Shown: positions 1-11,796 of the stretch, piece by piece
How positions within the stretch are numbered: the stretch's first letter is position 1
How the letters are laid out: each line of letters begins with the position of its first letter
Assembly (NCBI GenBank): GCA_947179155.2
Contig: OX359282.1
Coordinates: 14,665,510-14,729,509 of the forward strand
Direction: 5' to 3'
DNA length: 64,000 nucleotides
DNA from: Hedera helix
Taxonomy: Eukaryota > Streptophyta > Magnoliopsida > Apiales > Araliaceae
Notes under the pieces: generated by a model
What the model was told of the DNA's origin: nothing
The model's database searches: none
What the model saw: only the letters and a program-made list of their open reading frames with translations
Translations under genes and position numbers: made by a program

Positions 1-567
1 TTCATACACTCATTAAAGAGTTCATTTTCAATATTTATAGTATTATACTACACATATATAAATTATTCAAAACTCATTTACTTTTAGAATATGTTTATAT
101 GAACATATTCCTAACATAACTAGTTTTAGCCTTCAAAACATACTTTATATGCGTTCAAAACATACTTTATATGCCTTAAGGTCTCCAACATGCTCTAAAA
201 CATGAAAATACACACATCTCTTTCATGTTCAACCTCATATCTTAAAGTTTAACCATGAACTTCCAACTTAAGACACATATCCTTCCATAACTCTAATTTT
301 TAACCATAAATACATGCATAGACATACATAAACTAAGGTTTTAAGTTTGAAAAACTTTTAAACATTTATGGATGATCAACTTCTTCACATGGAAAGCTTC
401 ATCATGATGAGGTCATCAACTTTACTTCTTGCTCCTTGCTCATCCAAGCCTTCTAGCTCACAAAACTCAAGTTTCTCCTCTTGTTTTCCATGGCTTCCTC
501 TCTTTTCTCTCCTAGGTCTTCAATTTTCAACAAAAAAAAATGAAGAAGAGCCCTTGCTTTGCTTAGA

Positions 568-575
568 TTTTATAA
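568..575 (-). promoter_or_regulatory. Candidate TATA box in element A LTR
   Basis: On the minus strand the sequence reads CTTATAAAATC, a good plant TATA box. It sits upstream of a purine-rich stretch typical of LTR leaders. In the partner LTR the equivalent site near 6,350 has decayed to CATAAAATC. Assignment is from motif and orientation only. Confidence 0.4.
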
Positions 576-1567
576 GAGTTAACTCAAATTGAGTTAACTT
601 AACTTAATCATGGTTAATTCAACCCAAGGGCATTTTGGTCTTTTCACATAATTAGTCAAAGGCATTTTTGTCATTTCACCTCTTAGGACACAAAGGTCGT
701 TAATTTAATTATCAAGGGTATTTTGGTCATTTGTCCAAAAATCTAGACTTTCCTTTATGGAAAAGTTTCCAATTAAGGAAGGTTTTCTTTTTAGTAATTC
801 TTCTCATTTTTCATTTAAGGAAATTTTATTCTTTATTCTCATTAATTCATTTCACGCTCATTTAAATTGAGTTTTCTTTAAATCGACCAACTTGGTCATT
901 CACTTTCTATTGTGCTAACTTCACGTAGTTTCATTTTATAGCCTAATTAGTCATTTAATCGCAAACTGAGTAAATAAATTTTCTTAACTAAAATTATGCT
1001 TTCTACAAACCTTCTTGATTCCATATTTAATCGATTTCAATTCCCACCCTTTCAAATAACAGAAATGCTCACTTTTCCATAAAATCGCTTTCTCGAAAAG
1101 CGAATCCTAATTAGATTATCAAAATCTATCATCTTTTATCCTTTTACGCTTATATTACTAGTTTATAACTTTTAAGTTATTACATTCATATACATTATCC
1201 ATATTTGCTAATTTGCATCATATATACCTTTTTAACTCATTCTACTCCTCATCACGAGTATTATCTTCTCTATTTAGATGTTGTATAAATACCCAGTTCA
1301 TTTCAATCAATTACCATTGATTCCTTAATAATTTCATATATTAAATCTCATAACTTTTATTATTCTGTTAATCCCTAATATACAGATTAGGTTAAACCGT
1401 CATATCATTTCTGCACCTTCTGTCATATCTTACATTTCCATTCTTTTACTCTAGCCTCTCAAAGCCAAATTATCTAGCTATTCATCAACTTTCGTAATCT
1501 TAACTTAACGTACACTTTTTTCCCATTTATCAATGTCTATAACCCTTATCTTTTTTTTATTGGATCA

Positions 1568-1569
<2 letters not shown>

Positions 1570-1646
<77 letters not shown>
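1570..1646. repeat. (AT)n microsatellite in element A left LTR
   Basis: A run of alternating AT broken twice by G. The partner LTR has an AT tract at the equivalent place (7,325-7,376). Confidence 0.95.
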
Positions 1647-1649
<3 letters not shown>

Positions 1650-2091
1650 AATTTAACCACATTGATTAAATAACAATTTAATTTATTTACACTTTTTATC
1701 ATTCTAAACTAAGTTTTAACTTCCAACCTTTACTTTATTAACCAATATTCTAATTTAAAAATCTTGTCAAAAACCTGGGATGTCACATTCACCCCTCCTT
1801 CAAAAAAATTTGTCATCGAAATTGCTACATACTTATCCCTTACTTATTTACTACATACATATCTCTTTTCATTTCATTCATCATAACCAGGTTTTCAATT
1901 AACCTTTACATTATTTTCTTTATCTACCCATCTTACCTCTTTCTACCATTCCATTCCAGAATTTTGGAATACCTTTCAGGAATCTTTAACAATTGTTCAA
2001 TAATTGTGAAGCAATACAAATAAATAGAAAGTAAACTTTTTCCTTTAAAAAAAACTTTTCATCTTTTGCAGATGGGTCGTAAGACCATGAA

Positions 2092-2262
2092 CTCTTGTTT
2101 GGTCAATTACTAATCACCAAGACTAGCAACTACCTCTTGTTTAGTATGTTTACTAATCACACAGATTAGAAACTACCTCTTGTTTGGCCTGTTTACTAAT
2201 CACAAAGATTAAAAATTACCTCTTGTTTGACTTGGTTACTAATCACAAAGATTAGAAACTAT
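2092..2262. repeat. 43-bp tandem repeat, four copies
   Basis: Four consecutive units begin 'ctcttgttt' and contain 'tactaatcac...gatta'. The period is about 43 bp with a few differences between units. It lies in the PPT-proximal part of element A's internal region and is not expanded in E or H. Confidence 0.85.
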
Positions 2263-2992
2263 CGTCATCGATACGTTAGGTGATCAACCTATTATACCCC
2301 TTGTGTTATGCACAATATTTTTTTTCTTTGAGTTTAACCATGTTAACTAACCTATATATCCCTTTTTTAGGGTTGTTCACCTCAGACTTTGAAAACATTT
2401 TTCTTTATCCATTACTAGATTTGGAAACATTTACTCATTTCTTTAGATAAAAGGGTCTAGCCGAAATAAATGGCATAGACTAATATCATTAAAGCATTCA
2501 TACATTACTAACTTGAAACTTTTTAAAAAAATCATTTTTACCATGACTTCATCACATTACATCATGTAACGATGTGTTGGTGGTTCATATTCCCACATCT
2601 ACACCTTTATTACTGTGCGCTGAGAATTCTATCTTTGGCACAAAATTGTGATCCATTTCCATAACTTAAAAGAAAATCTTTTTGAAAACTTCGTAATACC
2701 GCACTGTTACAACAGTACGTTGAGAATTTAGTCATTTAAGACTTCATAATACCACACCGTTTCATCAGTACGTTGAGAATTTCGTCATTTTATCATTCAA
2801 CACCATATTTGACAGTATGACAATGATTCTATAAATACATTTTGATATTTTTAAATAACTTTTTGTCTAACTGAATCAATTGGCATAGGCTCATGAATCA
2901 TGGAATTTTAAAAATTATAGTTCGATACTTGAATAAATTATTTTTGATACACCAAAGTGCGAGAATAAGCACATTTTTAAAATATTTGATGA

Positions 2993-3007
2993 TCTAGCAT
3001 AGCTAGA
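2993..3007 (-). other. SL2 hairpin, element A
   Basis: The sequence TCTAGC-ATA-GCTAGA is a 6-bp perfect stem with a 3-nt loop. The same hairpin occurs at the same relative place in elements B, E and H. Confidence 0.6.
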
Positions 3008-3800
3008 AGATTTGGATTGCCTATTCCATCCAAATCACCTTTCCTTTCTTTTCTTTACTCATTCAATCATTACTTATAATTCCATCTCTTTCTTATTCCG
3101 TTAATCTTAGCCAATCTAGGAGAACTAATACTCTCACTCTATGGCTTTCTTTCCCTCCATTGTTCATCAAACTTACCACGCACTTTGAGGTCGGGAACTT
3201 ACCGCAATAATACGAGTTTAGGAACTTGTCCTATTAATATGTAGTTCAAGAACAATTCAAGAACTGTTCATACGCTTAGGGGTTCAAAAATATACCATAC
3301 GATTAGAAGTCACGAACTCACTATAAAGTAAGTTTTAAGAACTCACAATTAACCTTAATCTATCTAACTTCCTATGTATCAATATATATAAAAGAAAAGA
3401 ATCACCTTCTCAACATACATAATCAATACCGTGACACTGGATCTTCACTGATTATCATTATAGGAAGTTAAGTGGTCGTGAAACCAAACACAAATTCTTG
3501 CCCATATAAAGAAATTTACAACTCGACCACTACCATGAGTCCTCAATGAAAATTCCACATAACTCTAACATTAACCTTTCCTTACCCTTAATTTAGCTTG
3601 ATATGAATTTTCTCTATTCACATCTTACTATTCATAACACATCAAGAGTTCTTTTTCCTAGTTCATCTAATGATCCCATAACCCTTTATCATTTCTCAAT
3701 ATCTTATTATAAGATATCCTTTACCATTTCTTACTTCACTTCCTCCTTACTCAACTCTACTAGAGTTCATTTCTTTACCATTTCCTTTTTTCTTATAAAA

Positions 3801-3838
3801 GTCATAGTCTATGGTACTCTTACTTAAGGACTATAACC
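3801..3838 (-). other. SL1 stem-loop next to primer site, element A
   Basis: On the minus strand GGTTATAGTCC...TTAAGTA pairs imperfectly with TACCATAGACTATGAC just downstream of the primer site. This is the degenerate version of a stem-loop much clearer in C, E and H. Confidence 0.45.
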
Positions 3839-3843
3839 TATCA

Positions 3844-3855
3844 GCTTTGATACCA
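3844..3855 (-). other. Primer-binding site, element A
   Basis: Minus-strand TGGTATCAAAGC differs at one base from the plant initiator-Met tRNA complement TGGTATCAGAGC. It begins two bases after the LTR end, which fixes the element's orientation. Confidence 0.85.
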
Positions 3856-4505
3856 ACTGTAACGCTCCCGAAACCCCCGTGTTTGCTATAGGCGATCTCG
3901 TACGTTAAACTATAACCTTTATCCTTAAAATCACATCATACAATCATAATACAGTTCATAAACATGTTTATTCATTCATAACCTGTCTCAGAATCATAAA
4001 ATTCACATTTTTAAACTTAGAACTCATATCATAAATACATAAGCCTTGACCTAATCTATTACAATTCAAAATCATATATTTTATAATTTAACTTAACTTA
4101 ATCTGTGAATACAATCACCATTCATAACTATCCATACATAACCCTACTTACATACACATGTTCCATACATGCGAGTTTATTATATATAATACTTTACTTA
4201 CAATAATACATTAATTGAATCTTATTACAAGCTTCTCTAACTAAAACTTACATACATAGTTATCTCTTTGGATTTACAAATCATTCATCTCTTTATTAAC
4301 GACAAAGTTCATAATTAAAACCAAGACATTAAATAACATATACTTGAACAAATTCACATTCGTCTATTGACTTTTCATATTACACAAAGTAAACATAACA
4401 GATTCTTCATACTTTTTTATACCAATATCCTTTCTTACCCTTCTAGCTTTACTGGAACCTCCGGCCTTCTCGTACTTAGCTAAAAATGTCAGTTTAAAAC
4501 AAGAA

Positions 4506-4521
4506 TGAGCACGACGGCTCA
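4506..4521 (-). other. LTR hairpin TGAGC-N6-GCTCA, element A
   Basis: TGAGC-ACGACG-GCTCA. On the minus strand it is followed by 'ttcttgttttaaactgacatttttag'-type sequence ending in AG. It matches the C, E, F, I2 and J copies. Confidence 0.6.
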
Positions 4522-7319
4522 ACAAGTTTAACAGTTAACACATTTCATGCTCACAGTTTATATACATGCATCATACCTTTCTTATTATGCATATATCTAT
4601 GCATTTTCAAAATATAAATGTCACATATTGCATTTAACAGTTAAAACATGTAATTGCACGAAGTGCACATTTCAAACAGTATCACATCATATAGTTTATC
4701 AAGTAGTTCACATAGAACAATTATTACATTTCAACAAAGTTTTGAAAAACTTGCTTGTTACTCGTAACCTAACTTAACCTTTACGCTCCTCGAATGTCTT
4801 TCATATTCCATCTTGTCGGTCTGCTAATCTGAACTACATCTGTCAATATACAACCTATATATCATTATAGGGTCATAATAATTTACATAAATCCTTTAAC
4901 TTAAGCCATAAACACCAGACCGCTAGTTTATATTCATTACACGTTTGATGTATTACACTTTACATAGGTTAATAATACATCCAAGCCCATTTGCATAAGC
5001 ACTATTGTGATTTTACTTAACTTTAGACATGTTAAATTATACCATTCATTCTACTTTATACATTAACACTCATTATATTTATCATTTTTATCAATTTAGG
5101 GTTTACATAACTAATCTCTTTCATCTCACATCAAAACAGAACTTTTCAGAACACTTAAAAAAAATTCGGGTACAGGGCACTGCACCCCGAAGAGCTCTGA
5201 ATTCACCCCTAGCGAATTCTTTGCAGCCGAACTGCGCCCCAATGCAATATGCAGATTTTAGAAAGTTAATAATTGCAATCACCTTGCTAATTTTTAGCTT
5301 ATTTATCTTACATCCAATTAAGCTCAAATTTGAACCATATCTTGATCTTACTGTATAGTATTTTCCAAAAATACAACTTAGCTCATTCGGCTTTTTAAAA
5401 TTATCAAAGCATTAGCCCGTAAAAGAGCGTTTAAACTTATTTTCGATATTTTTCGTCAACTAGTGATTTTTGTCCATTCACTTCTAAACTTCATTCCAAC
5501 GCTTGATATAGTCTCTATATATCATATAAGGCATGTCTAGACCTTTAAAATAACTCAACTTTGCACGTTGCAGTAATTGTCCGTAAAAATCATTTTTAAC
5601 TCAAAACGATCAATTTCGATCACCCAAAGCACATTTTCGCTCTAACTTTCATCCGTTGCCTACCAAATCAACGTAGACACGTGTAACTTCATAAAACTAA
5701 GTCATTCAACTTCATTTCACCATTAAAACATCAAAATTGCCAAAAATAACCCACTTAACATAATTTTTCATAAAATTCATTTTTCAATTCTTAAACTCCA
5801 CTTTCCATACACTCATTAAAGAGTTCATTTTCAACATTTATAGTATTATACTACACATATATGAATTGTTCAAAATTCATTTACTTTTAAAATATGTTTA
5901 TTTGAACATATTACTAACATAGCTAGTTTTAGCCTTCAAAACATACTTTATATGCCTTAAGGTCTCCAACATGCTCTAAGACATGAAAATACACACATCT
6001 CTTTTATGTTCAACCTCATATCTTAAGGTTTAACCATGAACTTCCAACTTAAGACACATATCATTTCATAACTCTAACTTTTAACCATAAATACATGCAT
6101 AGACATACATAAACTAAAATTTTAAGTTTGAAAAACTTTTAAACCTTTATGGATGATCAACTTCTTCACCAGAAAAGCTTCACCATAATTAGGCCATCAA
6201 CTTTACTTCTTGGTCCTTTCTCATTCAAGCCTTCTAGCTCACAAAACTCTAACTTTTCCTCTTGCTTTTCATGGCTTCCTCTCTTCTCTCTCCTAGGGCT
6301 TCAATTTCCAGTAAAAAGAAATGAAGAAGAGCCCTTGCTTTGCTTAGATTTTATGAGAGTTAACTCAATCATAGTTAATTCAACCCAAGGGCATTTTGGT
6401 CTTTTCACATAATTAGTCAAAGGCATTTTCGTCATTTCACTTCTTAGGACACAAAGGTCATTAATTTAATTATCAAGGGTATTTTGGTCATTTGTCCAAA
6501 AATCTAGACTTTCTTTTTTGAAAAAGTTTCCAATTAAGGAAGGTTTCCTTTTCAGGAATTCTTCTCATTTTCCAGTTAAGGAAATTTTATACTTTCTTCG
6601 TATTAATTCATTTCATGCTCGTTTAAATTGATTTTTATTTAAATCGACCATCTAGGTCATTCAATTTCCATTGTGCTACCTTCACGTAGTTTTATTCTAT
6701 AGCTTAATTAGTCATTTAATCACAAACCGACTAAATAAATTTTCTTAACTAAAATTACGTTTCCTACGAACCTTCTCGGTTTCACATTTAATCAATTTTA
6801 ATTTTCGTCATTTTAAATAGCAGAAATGCTCACTTTTTTCATAAAATCGCTTTCTTGAAGAACGAACCCTGGTCAGATTACCAAAATCCATAATCTTTTA
6901 TCCTTTTACACTCGTATTACCTTTTTACGAATTTTAAGTCATTATAGTCATGTACATTATCCATATTTGCTAATTTGCATCATACATACCTTCTTAACTT
7001 ATTTTACTCCTCATCGCGAGTATTATTTTATGTATTTATACATCGTATAAATACCCAATTCATTTCAATCAATTACCATTGACTACTTAATAATTTCATA
7101 TATAAAATCTTGTAACTCTTATTATTTCGTTAATCCCTAATATACAAATTAGGTTAAATTGTTCTATCATTTCTGCACCTTCTGTCATACCTTACCTTTC
7201 CATTCTCTTACTCTAATCTCTCAAGGCCAACTTATTCAGCTAGTCATTAACTTTCATAATCTTAACTTAACCTACACTTTCTTCTCATTTATCAATTTGT
7301 ATAACCCTTATCTTTCGTT

Positions 7320-7324
<5 letters not shown>

Positions 7325-7376
<52 letters not shown>
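7325..7376. repeat. (AT)n microsatellite in element A right LTR
   Basis: Uninterrupted alternating AT of about 52 bp. Confidence 0.95.
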
Positions 7377-7380
<4 letters not shown>

Positions 7381-7632
7381 TAACTTACTACATTCTGACA
7401 CCATACAGTGCCTTACAATACTTCTTTTCTAGCTACCTAATCATAGGTACCACTTTCTGTCCATTTTAACATCCATAGTTTTTCTATGCCAATTAAACCA
7501 TTTTGATTAAATAACAATTTAATCCCTTTATTTACACTTTTTATCCTTTTAAACTAGGTTTTAACTTCTAACCTTTACTTAATTAATTAATATCCTTATT
7601 TAGAAATCTTGTCAAAAACTTGGGATGTCACA

Positions 7633-7737
7633 GGTGTGGTAGGCCATTTAGCACGAAATCATCCGAAGAAGGGGATGAAAATAGAAGGAGAAAATAAAAA
7701 TAAGTGGGCAATTATCGGGCTGACTATTTATAATTGA
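7633..7737 (+). pseudogene. Possible gag zinc-knuckle remnant
   Basis: The plus frame reads GVVGHLARNHPKKG and then stops after 35 codons. 'GHLAR(N)' followed by a basic tail is typical of the second half of a CCHC zinc knuckle in retroelement gag proteins. The last cysteine of the motif would be His here, and the first half is absent because element A's LTR ends at 7,632. If real, A inserted into a gag gene. The match is short, so an accidental resemblance cannot be excluded. Confidence 0.3.
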
Positions 7738-8052
7738 CCATTGGCGAGGACCATCAATAAAAGGGACAAGGATGTTGTGGCATCCAGAGACGTAGTATCA
7801 TTTCATCTTTGAATGGTCCTTAAAATAATAATCATTGTAAAAAGACTTAGGGATCAAAATTGTTAGGTTGATCCAAACTAAAAAGAAAGATTAAGTTAGG
7901 GATTAAATTTATTCGGTTGATCCAAAAGATAAACTTTGTATTGTCCTTAAAAGAACATTATTATAAAAGGACACTAGGGAACAAATTTGTTAGGTTGAAT
8001 CCAGAAATAGAGTATTATCCAACATGTAATAGAATAGGTTAAAGATATGCAC
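7738..8052. other. Short unassigned interval with degenerate repeats
   Basis: No gene is visible. From about 7,850 a phrase like 'ttagggatcaaa(a)ttgttaggttgatcca' recurs three times with decay, at intervals of roughly 60-80 bp. The interval separates elements A and B. Confidence 0.5.
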
Positions 8053-9494
8053 TGTAACGACCGTAAAAAATTTCGTACTCACTACAGGCAATCTCGTGCG
8101 TGCGTTAATGTACAACCTTCTTATAAAATCCACAACATTATATAATAAAATACTGCTAAAAACTCAACAAATTTAAAATTTTTATAACATCTTTATTCTC
8201 TTTGTTTTTTTGCCTCAGAATCGCAATCTTTACAATTACCAGCAGATTTTTGGGGCCCACATGGCCTCAAAAATCTTATTTTTTCTTTTATTTTTATTGT
8301 TTATTAATTCATATATACATATTCACAAAACTATGTATGTATTTTTCATCATCCTTATTTATCATTGGGCTAGGTTTTGGCTTCTATTTACCAAATCATT
8401 GGGCTCTTCCAATTAATTTGTTTTGGCTCTCATTTTACTTTCAATTGGGCTACTAGATTAATTCATTTAGGGCTCCCAACAATTTAAATTCATTGGCCAC
8501 AAGGTTGAGCTACCATAATAAATTCATTGGGCTAAAGTTTACCATAATTTAATTAAATAATTTAATTCCTACTAATATGCCACTTAGGCTACTAGTTTAA
8601 TTTAATTTGAACGTAATTCAATAACTTCTTTGAACAAATTATATAATTTAATTAGATTTGTTATTTTAAATTGCCTACACACTTTAAATTCCTTAATTTT
8701 AAATCCACTAGTTAAATTCCTCAACCCCTTGGACTTCTCTTATTCTACCATTAGGGCTAGAATTTAAATTCATTTGGATCACATTGACTATACATGTAAG
8801 TATACCTCATTGTGCTAAATTGATTAATATTGGTTGGACTCTTGGTTTAAACCAACTTAATTCTCTACACTTAGGCTTTACCCATACAACCATCTCAAGG
8901 TTTGGGCTTGCTTAAATTAATTCCACCATTGGGCTTCTCTACAACTCATGTTGGGCCTCTAATTAAATTATATTGAGCCAACTAATAAAATTTACAATAA
9001 TTTGGCCCTAAATATTTAATGAATTAAGGTTTAGGCCAATTAAAATCTAATTTTATCCCAAAGGCAAACTTGTCATTACTCCTAACAAACCAAGAGTAAA
9101 ATGGTTTGTATGTGATTTAGGACATCATAGTCATTACAAATTACTCTAGGGCAAAATGGTCATCTCTTATTTTCTCTAGACTTTCCTTTTATGAAATTTT
9201 TTTATTTATGGAAAGTTCTTTCCTTATATTTTATTCCGTATTCGTGATTCGTAATTTTATATTTACACGTCGTATAAATACCTAGCTCTTAATATATCAC
9301 CAAATATTTATATTAACCGACTCTAGGTTTTAATTTTCATTCATGATTACTCACATTTAATTCCTAACACATAAATTAGGTTAAATGTTTACTCATTCTT
9401 CTATATTCTCCTTTTCTCCAATCAAGGTTTTAAACCTTAACCTTTAATCTTGTTTGATTTATTTTCAAACCTAATAAATATGTGAGATATTACA
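8053..9494 (-). mobile_element. Element B, left LTR (3' LTR), 1,442 bp
   Basis: It runs from 'tgtaacgacc' (8,053) to 'gatattaca' (9,494); on the minus strand this is TGTAATATCTC...GGTCGTTACA. The first 165 bp match 11,797-11,960 closely, including 'ctgctaaaaactcaacaaatttaaaa'-type sequence, then diverge at 'ttacaattacc'. The two LTRs therefore differ by a large deletion or rearrangement here. Plus-strand frames at 8,202-8,456 are not gene-like. The 5 bp before it are TGCAC. Confidence 0.75.
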
Positions 9495-10525
9495 TTCACC
9501 CCTACTTACAAGAATTTCATCCCCAAAATTACAAAATACTTACCCCCTTACACATTCGATATCCAGACATTAGAACATCTCTCAGGAGTCTTCATAATTG
9601 ATCAATAATTATGAAAGAGTTTGAATAACCAGGATGTAAAAATAATCCATTTAAAATAATTTCATAGCCGATTGATGGTCATAAAGACCATGAACTTTTC
9701 TAGGCATTGTCTGTAATTTAACAGAATATCTTAGAAGTATTTAACAACCATCAAGACTACAAACACTCGAACCGAGTACTTACCACTTAAGGAGATCAAT
9801 CTTTCTTACTCTATGTATATGCATAACATTTAAACCAGGTACTTACCACCTAAGGAGATCAGCCTTATGTGTCATATATATACGCATAACATTTACTCCC
9901 TGTATCAAAATGTTGAATTCCGAACATAACTCCCAAGAAATACTTGAATTTTGTAAATATACTTCAACCTTGTCTAGCTGAATCAATTAGCTTAGACTTA
10001 TAATAATAATTCAGGTATCAATTGGAACTCTTTAAAACTTTTCACCAGCACATACGTGCAATAAAATGTTTAGAAAAATGTCTAGCCAAAGATGACATCG
10101 ACGCATACTATTTCAAAGTTTCATTAAAAAAAAAAAAATTTATGACTTTATCATATCACAGAACATACCATAGTGGGTTGATGATCCTATGATCACATCC
10201 ACACTCGGTTACAATGTGTTGAATGACTTCGTCATTTTGATGACTTCATGATACCGCATCGTCTTGACAGTGAGTTGAGGATTTCTTCATTACCTTTTGA
10301 TATTTTCAAATCATTCTGGTCTATCCAAAACAAGTAGCATAGACTCTCCTTTAAACATTTCAAATATTTGAAAACCATTTTAGGCTTTATCATACCATCA
10401 CATGTAACGATGGGTTGTCTCTACAACTCGGGTTACTGCAATTTATTGATAAAACAAAAAAATATATATTTATCTTTTAAAGGCACAAAAGTGCAAATTT
10501 TAGCACGATTTTAAGAATTTCAAAG

Positions 10526-10540
10526 TCTAGCATAGCTAGA
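10526..10540 (-). other. SL2 hairpin, element B
   Basis: TCTAGC-ATA-GCTAGA, identical to element A's copy and followed by the same 'agatttgga' sequence. Confidence 0.6.
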
Positions 10541-10989
10541 AGATTTGGAATAGCCTAAAACCTCAAACATTTCTAATTTATTCCTCTGCATCCTTTTTCA
10601 GCTTAGTAAGTATGTTAATCCTCGATCCTATTAATATTCTCCAATCAATGAGAACTCTTAAATCTTTATTCATGACTTTTCTCACATCTATATCCCCACT
10701 GTTCATCAAACTTACTACACATTATGAGTTAAGGAACTTACCATAAGAATATGAGTTTACGAACTTGTCCTAGCAATATATAGTCCAAGAACTAATCACG
10801 GACTCTCCATACGCTAAGGGGCTCAAAAACATGTCATACGATTATGAGTCACGAACTTACCATACTTATGAGTTTTAAAAACACACACCTAAGCTTAACA
10901 TTCTATACAATCAAATATACACATGAGGAAAAAATCACCTTTCCACCATACATATAACTAATAGCGCGACATAAGGTTCTAATCGATTA

Positions 10990-11228
10990 TCACTATAGGA
11001 AGCTAAGTGGTTGTCAAACCAAGCGTAATCTCCTGCCCATACAAGAAACTAGTCAACTCGACCACTAATCAATATAGAAAGTTATGCAGTTGTTAAACCA
11101 ATAACAAATTCCCTGCCCATACAAATGACAGTTCAACTCAATCACTATATTAATATAGGAAGCTAAGTGGTTCTCAAACCAAGTACAAATTTTTCGCCCA
11201 TACAAGGAATTGTTCAACTTAGCCGCTA
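10990..11228. repeat. 80-bp tandem repeat, three copies, element B
   Basis: Three units each carry 'ata(t)agga(a)gctaagtggtt...caaacca' and 'c(t)gcccatacaa'. The 'gcccatac' marks fall near 11,033, 11,113 and 11,195. A, C and E carry one copy of this block; H also carries three. Confidence 0.85.
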
Positions 11229-11740
11229 ACATGAGTCCTCAACTGAAAATTCACAAATCTCTAACTTCTTCTTAGCTTGATATGAATTTTCTCAATTCAT
11301 ACCTTACCACACAACACTCTTTTTGAGTTCACTACTATTGTTCTATAGTATTTTTCTTTTTATAGCATCCTGTTGCCTCTACATTCTTTTAATCATTTAA
11401 CAGATCATCTGTTATTCCATGATTTCATTTTAAATAACTTTGTGATCTTCTTTTACACTCGATTTTCTTTACGATTTTATTTCACCTAATGATCGTTTAT
11501 TCTGCGATCTCCTTATTCTTCTTTGTTCGTTTTACTTCATGACTTTTCTCTACTATTCCTCTTTTAATTCTTAAATCAGGTGTCCCCTAATTTTCTTTAG
11601 TTATAACCCTTCAACATTCTTTTTTAAATCTTCTCATATATATCTTTATTTTCTTCTTTATAAATTTTTATATTCATCTCTTATTTCTTAAACTCTTTAT
11701 GAGTTTATCCCTCTACTATGTTTCTTATCTTCTACAACAG

Positions 11741-11776
11741 TTATAGCCTAAGATACTCTTACATAAGATTTTTAAT
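11741..11776 (-). other. SL1 stem-loop next to primer site, element B (degenerate)
   Basis: 'ttatagcctaagata' and 'tacataagatttttaat' occupy the place of the SL1 arms, seven bases from the primer site. The pairing has decayed relative to C, E and H. Confidence 0.4.
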
Positions 11777-11782
11777 CTATCA

Positions 11783-11794
11783 GCTCTGATACCA
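11783..11794 (-). other. Primer-binding site, element B
   Basis: Minus-strand TGGTATCAGAGC is an exact match to the initiator-Met tRNA complement, two bases inside the LTR end at 11,797. Confidence 0.9.
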
Positions 11795-11796
11795 AC

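Larger units (their letters stand above)
1..1787 (-). mobile_element. Element A, left LTR (3' LTR, truncated by window edge)
   Basis: This is the 3' LTR of a minus-strand LTR retrotransposon. It matches 5,806-7,632 almost throughout, from the opening 'cactcattaaagag' to the terminal 'gggatgtcaca'. On the minus strand it begins TGTGACATCCC, the expected TG start, right after a purine tract (GAAGGAGGGG). The window begins inside it; the partner LTR is 3,775 bp, so roughly 2 kb lie upstream. Plus-strand phrases such as 'gggcattttggtc' near 625-740 are the reverse of the 'ACCAAAATGCCC' phrase found in many other elements here. The 74-codon plus-strand frame at 368-592 recurs in the partner LTR only because the two are copies. 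Confidence 0.85.
1788..3857 (-). mobile_element. Element A internal region, noncoding
   Basis: About 2.07 kb lie between the two LTRs, bounded on the minus strand by a primer site (3,844-3,855) and a purine tract (1,788-1,803). No frame resembles gag, protease, RT or integrase, and the region is stop-rich. It shares ordered blocks with the internal regions of B, C, E and H: the stem-loop after the primer site, a block around 3,170-3,320 ('gttcatcaaacttaccac...'), the 'cttgcccatataaag' block near 3,500, the TCTAGC hairpin at 2,993, 'GTCTA...TAGAC' hairpins near 2,456-2,480 and 2,863-2,890, and paired 'accgtt...cagtacgttgagaatt' blocks at 2,697-2,790. I infer a non-autonomous, LARD-like element. 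Confidence 0.8.
3858..7632 (-). mobile_element. Element A, right LTR (5' LTR), 3,775 bp
   Basis: It runs on the minus strand from TGTGACATCCC (7,632) to ...CGGGAGCGTTACA (3,858) and carries the primer site just beyond. It contains the shared hairpin TGAGC-ACGACG-GCTCA at 4,506-4,521, a GC-richer patch at 5,165-5,245, and the 'gggcattttggtc' phrases at 6,385-6,500. It resembles the left LTR closely but with many scattered differences, so the insertion is old. The right flank begins GGTGT; the matching target duplication would lie outside the window. Small frames inside (for example 5,029-5,358 and 6,149-6,412) have no recognisable domain. Confidence 0.85.
9495..11796 (-). mobile_element. Element B internal region, noncoding
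   Basis: About 2.3 kb lie between a purine tract (minus CTTGTAAGTAGGGGTGAA at 9,495) and a perfect primer site (11,783-11,794). No retroviral-type domain is visible. Shared blocks are present: 'ggagatcaatc...atgcataac' at 9,790-9,890 (twice), SL3-like hairpins near 9,975 and 10,318, the 'accgcatcgtcttgacagtg' block near 10,250, SL2 at 10,526, the 'gttcatcaaacttactacac' block near 10,710-10,870, and three copies of the 80-bp block at 10,990-11,228. It has the same order as A, E and H. Confidence 0.75.

Noticed and set aside
5029..5358. 109-codon plus frame in element A
   Set aside because: Antisense to the LTR, no domain, and lies inside LTR sequence.
8202..8456. 84-codon hydrophobic plus frame
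   Set aside because: Low-complexity, antisense to LTR B, no signal of conservation in the other B LTR.
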